Source: Porites lobata
Lineage: Eukaryota; Cnidaria; Anthozoa; Scleractinia; Poritidae
Reading direction: 5' to 3'
NCBI GenBank assembly: GCA_942486035.1
Contig: CALNXK010000003.1
Coordinates: 1,093,501 to 1,157,500 of the forward strand
DNA length: 64,000 bases
Part shown: positions 37,301 to 48,597 of the stretch, one piece after another
Numbering within the stretch: position 1 is the first letter of the stretch
Layout of the letters: the number at the start of each line of letters is the position of its first letter
Translations under genes and position numbers: made by a program
Notes under the pieces: generated by a model
Databases searched by the model: none
The model's input: the letters and a program-made list of their open reading frames with translations, nothing else
Told to the model about the DNA's origin: nothing

Positions 37301-39916
37301 AATAAGGAAGAGCCACCCCAACCTCCCCCCAACGGCGTCTTTGTTAGATTCAAACGCCCGTGACACTTTTAGGAGATGCGTTACTCAGTTTAAATAATTC
37401 TGAAGATTGTAATTTTAGCCCTCTATCTGTATTTCGCAATTCCTCATTACCAACTTCAACAGGAGTGTGTTTTCAACTTCCCAAAAGGAGGAAATACCTC
37501 AAAGTTTTTGTTTTTTCTTTAGGTTGTTTCTAAGTACTTTCTGTTTGCTAGTTTTTTCTCAACTAAATTTTGTCGAACCATCACAATCATCACATCCATC
37601 ACAATCATATGATGCGTTTGAAAAATTTTCTCCTTAAATCAATTAAACTGGATTTTGACGCTGAACCACCGTTTGGTGTTAATAGTCTTTGCCCAGTAAT
37701 GCATCAGTCAATTCCAGCTGCGCCCAGCCCCCCACCCCCGCGCTACTGAGGGGCATTTGCCCGCCTTGTTAGTCCCAGTGGTGGGGCATTTGCAAATTTT
37801 TTACTGCCCGGAGACCGGGCATTTGCCAACCCCGGGGTCAACCCCGAGCTTTTGACACTCACGCGGTTTCCTATCAGAATATAAGTACTTAGAGGATTTT
37901 ACTAAAAAAACAAGCAGATTGGTTCATCTGTCAAGGACGGGAAAAAATTGAAGAGGTTTGTAAAGGCATGTTCTCCATTTTATGCATACATTTCTTCATT
38001 GCTTATCAAGCCAGAATTACATAGGGGTAAATGACCTCTTTCAAAAGTTAGAGTAGCCAAATCGGAAGCTATCGACGTGAATCAACGTTGTTTGGTATTT
38101 TTTTAATCAAATTTCTGTTGTTGTTATTATTTGAAGACCATCCTTGCATATATATAAAACTATTCATAACAGCACATTATTAATTTTAATGTCAATGACT
38201 TTATAAGACCCTTATAGCAAAAACCATAAACTGGTGTCGTCACGGCGTGAAGTCTTCATTAGAGTAGCACTATTACAAAGGAAGACGTTAATTGAAACAA
38301 AAAATCGCACATTAAAATTAAAAAAAGGCTTAAAATGGCACTCCTCGACTATGCGATCAATGAAAAATTTTACAGAGTTGTCGGAGGACGGGGCATTTGC
38401 CCTCTTTTTTCGTCCCCATCCCGGGGGATTTGACAGCTCAAGAGTCCCCACCCCCGGGAATTTGCCATTCAAAGCCAAAAAAATGCTTCTGCCCGGGGTT
38501 CACTTCTGCAGGTGGCCAGAAGAAAAGGTCATGATATAGACTCCATTTACCTGAAGTTGTGGGAAAGAAACCACTGCAACCATCGAGATTACCAAAATCT
38601 GGCAAGAAATGGGGCAGCGTCCTTTGACGCAAACTCGCTGATCAAGAGCATGGCACGTGACCAGAAGCGTGACCAACCTGCGTTGGTGTTCTATGCACTT
38701 TTCGGAAATGACGTGTGCACGTGTGAGGCGGACTTACACAATATGACAACCCCTGAGGAAATGCACAAAAACGTGATGGAAACACTGCGAAGTTTGGACA
38801 AACGCCTGCCGAATGGGAGTCATGTCATTCTCTTAAGTCTTGCTGACGGTCGATTCATTTATGAAACTGTTCATAAGCACATCCATCCAGTTGGTGAGTT
38901 GAGAGGAGACTTAACATACGAGAATCTTTTCAACTTTTTGAACTGTCTGCAGATTTCACCCTGCTTTGGTTGGCTGAATTCTAATGCGACCATCAGAAAT
39001 GAAACTAGTGAACGAGCTGCTCGGTTGTCTGAAGTATTGAAGTTTGTGGCCAAGACAACTAAGTTTGAAAATTTTGATGTCAATTTCCTGAATTTATCCT
39101 TGGAGGAATTAATCGAGGTAAACATTGAAATGTTTTAAAGTTGCTGTCACGTTTTTTTTTAAATATTTCAACGCAGTGCAGACTCGTACCCAGTCGCTAT
39201 TTAAGTGTTTTTTGGGATGAGACCCCGCGCACGCCTCAACCTAATCCCCAATCTTCTCTCATCCCAAAACACACTTAAATAGCGACTGGGTACGAGTCTG
39301 AACGCAGTGGGTTGAGGGAAACGTCATTCTGATCCACGACGCTGAGCAAAAGGGCCGAAGCTCTGGGAACGAGAATGCAGCGGGGGAACGTGAAAAACAT
39401 CCCAAAGACGACGTGAGACGTGTTAAGGCATTCCCCCCCGCCCCCCTCCTCTCTGTGACAAAAAACTATTTTCTCTAGCAAAAGTAAGGATAAAGCAGAA
39501 CATTTTTGTATCTTTGCTACCGTTCGTTATATTAGCGGAATCTCCGTAGTAAAGAACTGTTTGCAAGGTGAGTGGTTTCTGTATTTGAAAGAGAAAAGAG
39601 ATGAGTGTAAAACAATGGCGCTGTATTTGTGACCAGACATAATTTAATTCTGTTATATTCGCTGGCGTTGTTAGTATGTTAGTCGTTTCACAAAATATGT
39701 TTTGTTACTCTCTTTTAGGAATGGAAATCTAAAGGTGGGGACGCTTTTGAATTATTTGAGCCATTTGCTGGATTTCATCCTTCACTCAAGGCTCAAACGC
39801 TAGCAGCAGAGATTATCTGGCGGAAACTGGAATCAAACAGCCCACATGTGCTAGGAAATATCAACCCTTCAAATGACATGATTAAGAAAGTATTTGGCAA
39901 TCAAGGAGGGTATTAA
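34365..39916 (+). CDS. AOAH: Acyloxyacyl hydrolase-like, copy 2 (catalytic Asp replaced)
   Basis: Exons 34365-35154, 36280-36463, 38520-39117 and 39719-39916 give 589 residues with the same phases (1, 2, 0) as the upstream copy. The Met at 34365 is preferred because it opens the signal peptide (MTCYQHFIVFALVFTF); an in-frame ATG at 34248 would add 39 residues before it. The saposin part (CLACTVVVALLEQ), Ca-binding stretch (GRDCNDLD, DSNCNGIHGID), GDS (Ser276 in GDSAAANFHIPPEW) and GND are intact. In the last block, DGFH of copy 1 is AGFH (Ala541, His544), so the triad acid is missing. Exon 3 must start 8 bases later than the position matching copy 1; otherwise the frame is lost. The rest of the frame is intact, arguing against a simple pseudogene. 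Confidence 0.9.
36545..37375 (+). repeat. Dispersed GAGG(C)GCC/ACCCCTT repeat, copy 2
   Basis: CCACGAGGTCCGACCCCTTACCC and GATACCCCTTTCGTATACCTTC match 62935-63080 in the same orientation and 28050-28440 in reverse. It lies in intron 2 of the second AOAH gene. The region to 37375 holds further ACCC-rich pieces of the same kind. Confidence 0.55.
37715..38505. mobile_element. GGGCATTTGCC-rich insertion ending at a splice acceptor
   Basis: GGGGCATTTGCC and CCCGGG words cluster at 37715-37850 and recur at 38390-38500 (GGGGCATTTGCC, CCCGGGAATTTGCC, GCCCGGGG). They look like the two ends of one insertion, with AT-rich sequence between. Its right edge lies within about 15 bp of the exon 3 acceptor of the second AOAH gene. 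Confidence 0.5.
39179..39300. mobile_element. 122-bp MITE with 9-bp target duplication (Mutator-like)
   Basis: CAGACTCGTACCCAGTCGCT and AGCGACTGGGTACGAGTCTG are perfect inverted ends, and the arms continue to about 44 bp. AACGCAGTG is duplicated at 39170-39178 and 39301-39309. The 9-bp duplication and long arms point to a Mutator-type MITE. It lies in intron 3 of the second AOAH gene. Confidence 0.85.
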
Positions 39917-40062
39917 GGTGAGATTATGATCAAGAAAGAGCAAGAATTTGTATAATTTGTTTTGGCACAGTAACTGTTCAAGAATTTGCTGAGTTGTGAG
40001 CCTTTAATTTTCTTGGTGCTGCAAGAAACTTTGAGCCAGTCTGCGTTTGCCACTTAAAAAAC

Positions 40063-40197
40063 GAGAAGGGAACTGGGCCGAGTTAACTTTTGCAAAGACC
40101 TCTGGGGAAAAATTGACCTATAGCTGACCGGCGCGTCCCCAGTAACTATCCCAGAAACAATTGCTGGTCACATTGATTTCGGCTCCAGTTCCCTTCT
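40063..40197. mobile_element. Small TIR element
   Basis: GAGAAGGGAACTGGGCCGA at the left and TCGGCTCCAGTTCCCTTCT at the right are inverted with small differences. Related sequence recurs at about 50740-50960, inside an intron of the middle cysteine-rich gene. Confidence 0.65.
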
Positions 40198-40494
40198 GGT
40201 TTCTAACTAGGACAATTATATACATAATAATCGAACATTTTGACTTTTGGATAAAAGTAATAATTCTCTAAACATAAAATGTATACTTGCGCAAACAGAG
40301 TATCCTTCTACCTTCCGAATGAAAAGATGTTCCAATCTCTTCAATTTATTCTTAATTAATTGTGCAGTCCGTCTGGGCAGCAAAAAAAATTAAGGATTTT
40401 TCAAGTAGTATTTGAGATATTTTTAGTCCACTTTTTTGAGGGGAATCTCATTAATTTTCGGGAAAAGTATTCAATTAAAGTCGATGATGTCATG

Positions 40495-40500
40495 AATAAA
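40495..40500 (+). terminator. Candidate polyadenylation signal of the second AOAH gene
   Basis: AATAAA about 580 bp after the stop codon. It is the nearest consensus hexamer I found. Confidence 0.3.
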
Positions 40501-40879
40501 AATTTAAGTTCCACACACTGGTTTTGTTTCTGCGTTTGTTTCTATTTCTCTTTTTTTTTTCTTCATTTGTCGAGTAGATATTTCTGTCACAAATACTTCG
40601 CCAATTATGTCTACACCCATTCTCGACCAGAATTGAGATTGTCGATCAAGAAAGGCATACAAGTGAATTCCACAACAAAACGTTTTGAGGGAAAAGACAC
40701 GTTTCGAGACGCGCATCAACCATACCGCCCATGAAAACGGTTTTCTTCTCCAAGTTTAATACTTACAGTATGACGTTATTGACCTAGTCTTTTCGGTCAA
40801 GACGACTAGATATTGGGCAATTTCTTTTTCTTGCTTTTTATAAATCGAGAGAAGTTAGAGGGAAATCCTTGCTTTCTTG

Positions 40880-41200
40880 AACAAAGGAAGAAGTCTCGAG
40901 CAGCCTATGTTAAGCACACCACTTTTTCGTTCTGCTGGTGGCCAAAGGTCCTTTGAATATAGAGCGACGTCATTATGGAATGAGTTACAGCCTGCCGCTC
41001 AAGCTAGGCGAATCAGTGACTAGTTAATTTTAAGCGGCAACTTAGACGACTACTTCTGGACGTCTCCTTTAGTTACTTAATTATTTTTCGTGTTGTTAGC
41101 TTTCTGTGTGTAACTGTGTTTTTTAAAATTATTATTGTAACATTGACTCTGAAAAGCCCTGTGGGGACGAACCAATAAAATATGTATGTATGTATCTACC
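40880..41200 (+). pseudogene. LINE 3' end (L2/CR1-like)
   Basis: Plus-strand frame reads SRAAYVKHTTFRSAGGQRSF then EYRATSLWNELQPAARQARR, the terminal 'G.RSF...A..LWN.LP' block of L2/CR1 reverse transcriptases. It is followed by an untranslated tail ending in AATAAAATATGTATGTATGT, a typical short 3' repeat. Confidence 0.7.
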
Positions 41201-41246
41201 TGTACACCAAATATACATCCGGTTACAACGGCTCTCTTCGGAAAAG

Positions 41247-41704
41247 AGTGATCGCCTGGTACCCAAACTAAGCGCGCGTGCATTTATGGGATTATTTGGG
41301 GGGGGACAAGTCGAGCAGCCACCTTGAATTATGAGGGGACATGTAATTTGTTTTGTGCCTTTGTGCACAGATAACTTCAGGAACTCCCCTGGTCTTGCAT
41401 TTTGTAGAATACCAAAGGCAAGACGTCTCCAGCGATCGAGAATATGTATGTTTGCTATCGAACGCTACTGCTAATTTGCATTCTTCTGGTTTTTCTCGAA
41501 GTAAAATCGCCCTAGGCACATTTTCCTTCAGCTTCACATTTTCATGTTTTTTTTTTTCATTCAATCCCACCTTCCGTTTTGCTATTTTGAGCTGTTTTAA
41601 CCTCGCTGGAACATTCCACTTCGCTTTCCGCCATGTTTGTTTACACGTCCCCCAAATAATCCCATAAATGCGCGCGCGCCTAGTTTGGGTCCCAGGCTAT
41701 CACT
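41247..41704. mobile_element. 458-bp TIR element
   Basis: AGTGATCGCCTGGTACCC is mirrored by GGGTCCCAGGCTATCACT. The inverted similarity runs on through GCGCGCATTTATGGGATTATTTGGGGG, giving arms of about 60 bp. The interior has open frames but no recognisable protein. Confidence 0.75.
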
Positions 41705-41983
41705 TTTTTCCGAAGTGAGCTATTAAGCCTCGATCGCCAGTTATAAGTCCCCCACTAGCTTTTGTTAAAATAAACTTGATTCTTTTACGAAGTGTTGAAG
41801 CTTGAAAAGCGATTAAATTCAGAAAGTGTTTTGATCAGCACGGTTATGTAACTTGTTTTTAAACGGTTTTTTTTTCAGTCCGGTTATAATCCCCCACCCC
41901 CGTACGTTTACAAGACCTTCTGATAAAAGCGATCGCTCTCGATAATATTTATAATTTGCTCAAACAAAATATAAAATCGTGTA

Positions 41984-42150
41984 AAGGTGATGTTACAAGG
42001 GGCGACTCGCAACGACGATTTTTTTTAGCGCAATACAGCGTCACAACATTGTTGCGACATTGCTTCGAATGCTTTCAACATTGTTCCAACATTGCGTCGC
42101 TGTGTTGCGCTAAAATCGTCCTTGCGAATCGTCTCGTGTAACATCACCTT
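41984..42150. mobile_element. AAGGTGATGTTACA MITE, copy 1
   Basis: It begins AAGGTGATGTTACAAG and ends TGTAACATCACCTT. The arms include CGACTCGCAACGACGATTTT / AAAATCGTCCTTGCGAATCG, and the centre is rich in AACATTGTT. Confidence 0.85.
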
Positions 42151-42315
42151 AATGCTAGGCGGCGAAGGCAACGGGAACGGTGAAAAAACAACAATAGGTC
42201 TATTAGCAAAAAGCAACTTTGCACGTGCAGCACACTTTTTTTGTACATTTCTTTGAATTGCCGTTGTTTTGCACGACTACAACGTGAAACTTCCAAAAAC
42301 GTCCTAGTTACACGT
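42151..42315 (-). repeat. Reverse piece of the CAACGAGAACG dispersed repeat
   Basis: GCAACGGGAACG, AACAACAATAGG, AAAAGCAACTTTGCACGTGC, TTTGTACATTTCTTTG and TTTTGCACGACTACAACGTG are the reverse of words at 32590-32740, here lying between two MITE copies. Confidence 0.6.
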
Positions 42316-42481
42316 AAGGTGACGTTACACGAGACGATTCGCAACGACGATTTTTAGCGCAACACAGCGTTGCAACACTGTTGTGATATTGTTTCGAATA
42401 ATTACAACAATGTTCCAACATTGCAACGTTGTGTTGCACTAAAAATCGTCGTTGCGGATCGTTCCGTGTAACATCACCCTT
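42316..42481. mobile_element. AAGGTGATGTTACA MITE, copy 2
   Basis: AAGGTGACGTTACACGAGAC at the left and GTTCCGTGTAACATCACCCTT at the right, of the same length and plan as 41984-42150 and clearly its sister copy. Confidence 0.85.
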
Positions 42482-43488
42482 ATATGGAGGAAATGTACAT
42501 GTTCTTGTTCACTTTTTTTTTTTCACTGCCGCTCAGTTCCGTCTTGATGGCCGCTAGCATTTCTCATTTTCTCACCGCCACTACGTACAAAATTTTCATG
42601 TTTTTCTTCCAACAAAAAATGTCTCCTTTGTTTTTTATCTCTCTCTAGCTCTCTGTCGCTATTTTCCTTGTTGAGCTTCGCTGGCCTGTCGCCTACTTTC
42701 TCTTTTTCTCTGTCTTTCTCTTTCTCTATAGTCAAATTTGTGGACATGGCAATTATTCTAAGCTTAATACTTTGGACAACATGGATACAGAAACAATCTC
42801 CGCTTTCCATTTTCGTGTTTATTGACTCTTTAGTCCTAAGCCCTGGGCTTCTAAGGGGAGTTTACGGTGGTGTTTGACGAAAAACACTGCCATTTAATGA
42901 GACTACCACTTATTTACAAGCCATCAATTCAAGTTTTACATCTTTCTTCAGCAAAATGGATTTTTTGCATCGTCATTCATATTTTTATGTCCTATATAAA
43001 AACTGGTATATTTTCTTATTTATCACACATACACAAATAAACTAATAGACTGGATACAAAATAAACTTGCCACAAAAACTAGAGCAAAGAACAGTTGATA
43101 TGGTCTACCACACCAGCTGTGGTCAATTAATTAGCGCCATATATTGTTGAAGCACCCCCACCCCCACCTTAAAAAAAACTTTTAAACAGTAACGTAGTTC
43201 CGAGTCCAATGCGTCAAGGACTCTTAAGCTTATTGAAGCTAAAAATTAAAAAGGCCCCAATTCTTGTAATGATTTACACGTTTTTCCCTTCTTTTGATTA
43301 CAATTCGCATTTTGCCTTCCTGATTGAACGCCCTTTCGTATTTTTCATCGACTCATAAACTATATTTAGTACTCTGTGCTGTTTTTGTAGTGAGGGAATG
43401 TCGTTTTGGTGGTATCAATATTGATGACATTAATATAATAATAATAATTTCCACATGAAATATCGTCTTTGACGCTTTGATAAGTCCT
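42482..43488. other. Gene-free spacer between the converging AOAH and cysteine-rich gene regions
   Basis: Only short CT-rich tracts (about 42630-42730) and AT-rich sequence are seen. No exon with splice signals and no named repeat was recognised. Plus-strand genes end to the left and minus-strand genes end to the right, so this is a tail-to-tail spacer. Confidence 0.5.
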
Positions 43489-45116
43489 TTAGTTATTTAA
43501 AGGGCAATCTGGAGTGTTATCTAATGGGTATAGGCCTCTGACGTCATTAGTGTTATATTTCGGTCCACAGCAACACTCTTTGTTGCAGCTTGGTGCGCAT
43601 GTGTCAGGGCAAGAGCCAGGACACGACTGCGCAGCGATTGGGAGAGGTGCAGATGATGAGGGTGCAGGAGGGGGTACTGGCGGGGGTCGAGGTGGAGCTA
43701 TTTTTGTGGGTGGAGAGCAACAGGTTGGGGTGCACTGTGGGGCGCATGTAGCTGGACAGGCAGCAGGGCATGTTAAAACAGGAGTGGGAGAAGGGGCTCC
43801 AGAATTATTATGGGAGGGGGTAGTGCCTGTGGTTGTGATAGTGGCTGGGTGACTGCGCAGCACTGAGGGGTGCAAGCTGGGAGACATGAAGGTGCGCAAG
43901 GAGCGGGACACTGTGGAACCGGAAGCGGAACTGGGATAACTATCGGAGGTGGGGATGGAGGAGAAAGAACAGAAGGGAATCGAGGTAATAGCGGATAAGC
44001 AGGAACTTGAGGGGCGATAGTAGAAGAACAGCATATAGGTGCGCATTTTGGATAGCATGCTTTCGCACATCCGGGATGAGGGCACTGGCCCTGAGGTAAA
44101 AGGGGCGCTAACCCAGGCGACGCTTTACAACATGACGGAGAGCACTGAGGGTAGCAAGACGAGGGGCAGTTGGTTGGACAGGGTGGAGGGGGAGGGGGAG
44201 GAGGAGGAGGCATAAATGGTGCTGGCATTGATGACATTGTTGGAATGGAGACTTGTTGTGGCTTACAGCAGCTAGGACGACATTCAGGAAAACAGGAACT
44301 GGGACAGTACGACGCACAGGACTCCACCGGTACAGCGGGGCGGGGCAGGGGATGTGGAATCTGAATGGGTTGAGATGGTGCTACGCAGCAACGGAAATCA
44401 CAGTCAGGAGTACATCTGTGCTGGCAGATTGTTCGGCAATTTCCTTAAAAATCGAACAGATCATGAAACGTGAGCTTGTACGTGAAGATATGTAACAGAC
44501 TATCCGAATTATGTTAACAGCGAATTACCTTTCTTGCCTACACGAGGAGGTCGCTTACGAGACACTCTACTCCTTTGATATGGGTCGGCATAGGCACGAA
44601 GCATTGGGGCTCGTTGATAATACGGATACTGTCTCTTCGTTAAGCTGTGTTTATCTGCAAAATTGATCATACATTATCATCTCCTGATATGGAATGCCGT
44701 TGTAGTATTTCTGGGAGATTACATGAATTGTGTATGTATACATCCAAACTAGGGCTGAATGGATAGTTTCTCGAAGTTTATATATTCTGGCGTGTACTAA
44801 TCAATGCAAACATCATCTTTTTTTTACATTTATTTTCGTCTTGTCATATGTTTGTCAAGACGACAAGGTATTTTTATATCATGATGTTTTTTTTTACCCT
44901 TGGCAAAAGCAGGATTCTAAAAATAGAAAAACAGGTGTTGTATACATATATTAAGAAATAGCGTGTCTCTGTATTGCGTTGGTTTTTAAAACGATTAAAA
45001 TCATTATTGTTACCCCTTTCCACTCCAAATTTGTCTTTCGGAAATGGGCTTCCTTCCCCTTGAAGAATGATTGAAAACAAAAATATGCTTGAGAGACACA
45101 CTGCCCATCCTGACAT
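43489..45116 (-). CDS. Secreted polyproline protein with minicollagen-type cysteine-rich domains (frame break in last exon)
   Basis: Exons in transcript order: 45116-45014, 44654-44529, then 44443 onward; both introns are phase 1. Exon 1 encodes a signal peptide (MSGWAVCLSSIFLFSIILQG). Exon 2 encodes a basic propeptide-like stretch with KR and RKR sites. The last exon carries CRTICQHRCTPDCDFRCC, CASYCPSSCFPECRPSCC, a Pro10 run, CPTNCPSSCYPQCSPSCC, CPHPGCAKACYPKCAPICC and CPAPCAPSCLPACTPQCC. That frame stops at 43773 (299 residues). Two more domains, CPAACPATCAPQCTPTCC and CPGSCPDTCAPSCNKECC, follow in another frame to a stop at 43489; a one-base shift between about 43856 and 43793 would unite them, and no intron fits there. 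This Cys spacing is the minicollagen domain of cnidarian nematocyst walls; collagen Gly-X-Y is absent, as in polyproline capsule proteins such as CPP-1. Role inferred: disulfide-linked capsule material. Confidence 0.82.
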
Positions 45117-47810
45117 GCCTGAGTAGCCTCTCTTCAAAAGCCTGGGGGACAAATGTCAAAACAATTTAACAAATATGAAAAAAAAAAACAAAACAAAACA
45201 AACAAAAAAGACGTAGAGTGCAAGAGGATGAAAGGAGGAGAAGGAAAGAGCGGGTACTCCTTCATGTAAGCCTGGGTTAAATCGCAAGGGACGTTTTGTG
45301 CAGGCTTACATGACCTGGGCTTACAGGCTTACTACCTGAAAGAGCAAGGAACGCGAATAAATAAAAAAGAAAAAAATCAGGGTCAGTGTATAGAAATAAA
45401 TCCCATTGTCCTTATATCATGTGGAGTACTCCACTATATGACATGAATGAAAATACTCTCGATTTGCAACATTTTTCGCGTTTGAAGACAATCTCCTTTG
45501 GAGAATCCGTTCGTCCTTGCCCAGTCCCTGAAATCAAGTGAGGAAAGGGCATAATGACGGATCTTCAGGTAAGGTTGTTTTTTTTGTTTTCTTTTGTTTT
45601 TGTTTGTTTGTTTTTTAGCAGGTCAAGCTATATATACCCGTGGATGGGACGCAGGTTGACCCCAGCAAAATACTGCTATAGTATACCCCGCTTAACTCAA
45701 CCCCGCCCCTCGTTGAGATCAAGTTGGAGCTCCTCATCCGATGAAATAAAACTCGTTTGATAATAAACCAGCCGTCTTGATGTATGCAACACTTCAGACC
45801 AGTGAATGTTAGTTCTCTCACTCTACTTTGAATTTCAGTCAACATGATTTTCTTTGAGTCGATTTCTATGGCTAACTCGCATGCTCTGAAGTATTTAGAA
45901 ACCATAACATGCAAATATGCAGTTAAACTCAAAGTACTTATAAGTACAGACGTTAAATGTAACTTTTGTCAAAAAGATCGCAATATACACTGGATACAGG
46001 TTGTTTGTTTGTGGAAGTTTTTCATTGACATTCATTAGCCGACAAATGTACCTGCCTCATTTTGTTTAGTTATCACTTCGTTCCCCCATTACAAAAAAAA
46101 CGGTCCAGTTGGTTAGCACAATAAAGAACTAGCAATAATTCTACAGTAAAACCCAAAATGGATTAAGTAACTAGTTTATCTCTCACATGTGCACTTCATA
46201 CATACATTGACAACAAAATTTTGACCTTTTAAAATTTTAGTTGCCTCCTTGATTCTTGCCTGCTTGTTTATATGTTATGGTTTTACAACCAAAACAACCC
46301 AGACATGCAGTAGTTAAACAGTTACAAAAAGGAAAAACTGTCGACCCATTTTCCAACGGAAATCATGGAAACAGAGCCTTGTCTCAATAAATAGTTCGTG
46401 TGTTGATATTTTTGGAAAGTAAATAATTATGGGAAATTTAAACAAACACGAAACAGGAAAAATTGAGACAGTTTTAAAAAATGGCAAAACTACTAATAAT
46501 AAGAAAACATACCTCTCAGCAACGTGTTTTTTAGTTTGTTCTGACTAGTATTTTGCCGGTACGTTTTGATGAAAAGATTCGTAAAAGAAGGAAATAAAGA
46601 TATACCATTGAATTATTAAATACACGACACTTATTGTCAGGCGAGGTTAATACGGACCTGTTTATCAGTCTAGTCACCTGGTAAAACGAATAAAGCAGAA
46701 AATTGAGCCACCAAAAGCGTGGTGATTATTGACTGCTGCTAAATCAAAGTTAACCCGCTAGAACGTATTATTGCCTACACAAAACACCCGAAGAGAACAC
46801 GCCCAGAAAATTACGACAAGAATACTAATCGCACTAGAACCGTAAGCATTCTGCTAGCACGTTTTGCCACCGCGATCATATTTTTCCAATTTCACAAACA
46901 GCAGAAAGCTCTTAAAATGGTTAGCAACATTTACTTCCTTCAGAAAAGAATGCTTAGGAGTTAGTAAGCGGATATTCTTTCTTAATGGGCTGCCTGCTGC
47001 GCGAGAATGACTGCGCAGTAAACAAATTACGAGGGTCGTGCACTTGTTTATTCCACCCGTCCGTTTTGTTGAGTTTCAAAGTCCCCATAGAAAGAGCTTT
47101 GCAGTAGTATATAGCTGCTTCTCCTTTGAAATATTGCCGTTCTGGAAGATGTGTAATCGTAAATTTCAACACGGACTTAAGTGCCAAGGAAAAAAAAAAA
47201 TAGAAAAATAAACATAACCCGTAAAAGCTTTAGGGCTTCAGTGGCAATTGAAATAAATTTTAGACATATAAGCTATTTACACTTGGTGGTTTATTTGATA
47301 CGTTTCACACAGAATAAGATTTGGTACATGATGCATTTTCACCATCTTAACTGCGTTCACCACCAGCAGAAAAAACCCTAAGCTTTATTTCATGTAAACG
47401 GCTCATCTAACGTTGAGAATGTTAGTTACAACGTGACTTCCATTTTTGCAATAGCAAAGTGTTTTTTAGAAAAGTACTGAATATACAAACAAATTAAATA
47501 GTATAATCTTCTAGACATATTCTTAAATCTCGATCTCGCGTAGTACATACACTAATTGTCTCCTGTCCGTAGCGTGGGTTACAATCTCAGGTAGGAGTTC
47601 TCTTGACCCCCCCGGCCGCCTTAACTCCGCTGCCCACAAAAAGCCTCTTAAAGATACGGAGAAAAACTGCCCTTCGCTACCTAACTTAAGAACTCAAAGA
47701 AAAACCAAATCAACAGCCGCCGCAATATTCGTTCCCTCATGTTTTGTCAGTCTTCTCATGTATTTAGGCACGTGACTTGTGAGAGATCAGTGTGCAAGTA
47801 TACTCGTAAT

Positions 47811-47978
47811 CAGTGGCAGATCCAGACCTTCACGTAAGGGGGGGGGGGTCATTCAGACCCCGAGATATGGGGGGGGCTGGTCTCAAAAAACATTTTCCGG
47901 CCCTTCGGGACTCAGCAGTTTGGTCTAAAAACAAGGGGCGGGGCGGACTCGCGGGCTTCTTCTCTGGATCCGCCACTG
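47811..47978. mobile_element. hAT-like MITE with 5-bp target duplication
   Basis: CAGTGGCAGATCCAGA at the left and TCTGGATCCGCCACTG at the right are inverted ends. GTAAT is repeated directly outside (47806-47810, 47979-47983). A G-rich interior is present. A relative with AGGGGCGGATC ends is at 61514-61635. Confidence 0.8.
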
Positions 47979-48241
47979 GTAATAGCACTCGTAACGTCGA
48001 ATTCACATACACAGCTCCATTGAGCGTTTTATGACAGTGACATTAAATTAGTCAATAGAGTCCAAAGAGGACATTGTTTCTAAACCTCACTGACGTAGGC
48101 ACTTTGATATTACCACGTATCTAATCAATCTATTCTTCATTTCCCTACTGGAGATGTACATGAAGGTATCAACTGTGGCCAGTCAATATGGGAAAAGTCT
48201 CAGGTATACCTCGTTTACACCGATACATAACTGCATATAAA

Positions 48242-48247
48242 TTTATT
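48242..48247 (-). terminator. Candidate polyadenylation signal of the middle cysteine-rich gene
   Basis: AATAAA on the minus strand about 350 bp after the stop at 48598. Confidence 0.35.
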
Positions 48248-48597
48248 TCTTTTTTTCTGTTTAGTTGGAGTGTCGCAATTTCTTTTTGCCATATTCCTGC
48301 TCCGAATATTAGCTAATATTATGAAGCTTTTCGAGCGTTACTCTCACACAAAGAACATTTGAATGTTTGCGTTAACAAATTAAGTAAGCGTTGCTGTGAA
48401 CGGAAGATATGCGCGTGATAGGACGCGCCGTAAATGAAAAAGATCCTAGTAAAAGACCTCATTTCCTGAGCCCAGGATCGGACAAGGTCGTTATTCAGGA
48501 ACTGTTGAGTAAAAAAGACAATGTTATATACAAGGTTGGACCGTCCCCAAAAAGCTGTCAATCACTTGTCCGCGATATATGTTTCCTGCGTCTTGGT

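Larger units (their letters stand above)
45240..48590. other. Spacer between the left and middle cysteine-rich genes
   Basis: About 3.3 kb without a convincing exon. It contains an AT-rich stretch, a short repeat pair around CCTGGGTTA/GCTTACATGA (45265-45330) and one MITE (47811-47978). The minus-strand open stretch 46954-47187 (77 codons) has no family resemblance or splice context, and I do not call it a gene. The promoter of the left gene should lie near 45.1-45.4 kb; no TATA box was identified with confidence. Confidence 0.5.

Noticed and set aside
41292..41667. Overlapping frames of 92 and 104 codons on opposite strands.
   Set aside because: Both are inside the 41247-41704 TIR element, with no recognisable protein or splice context.
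43514..43852. Gly-rich plus-strand frame (GGGTGGGRGG).
   Set aside because: It is the antisense of Pro/Cys-rich coding sequence.
43900..44085. N-terminal half of the minus-strand open frame 44085-43489 (MPSSRMCESMLSKM...).
   Set aside because: It overlaps the Cys-patterned coding frame out of phase and has no family features; only its C-terminal part after the frame break is credible.
46954..47187. 77-codon minus-strand frame between cysteine-rich genes.
   Set aside because: No signal peptide, no Cys pattern, no splice support and no family resemblance.
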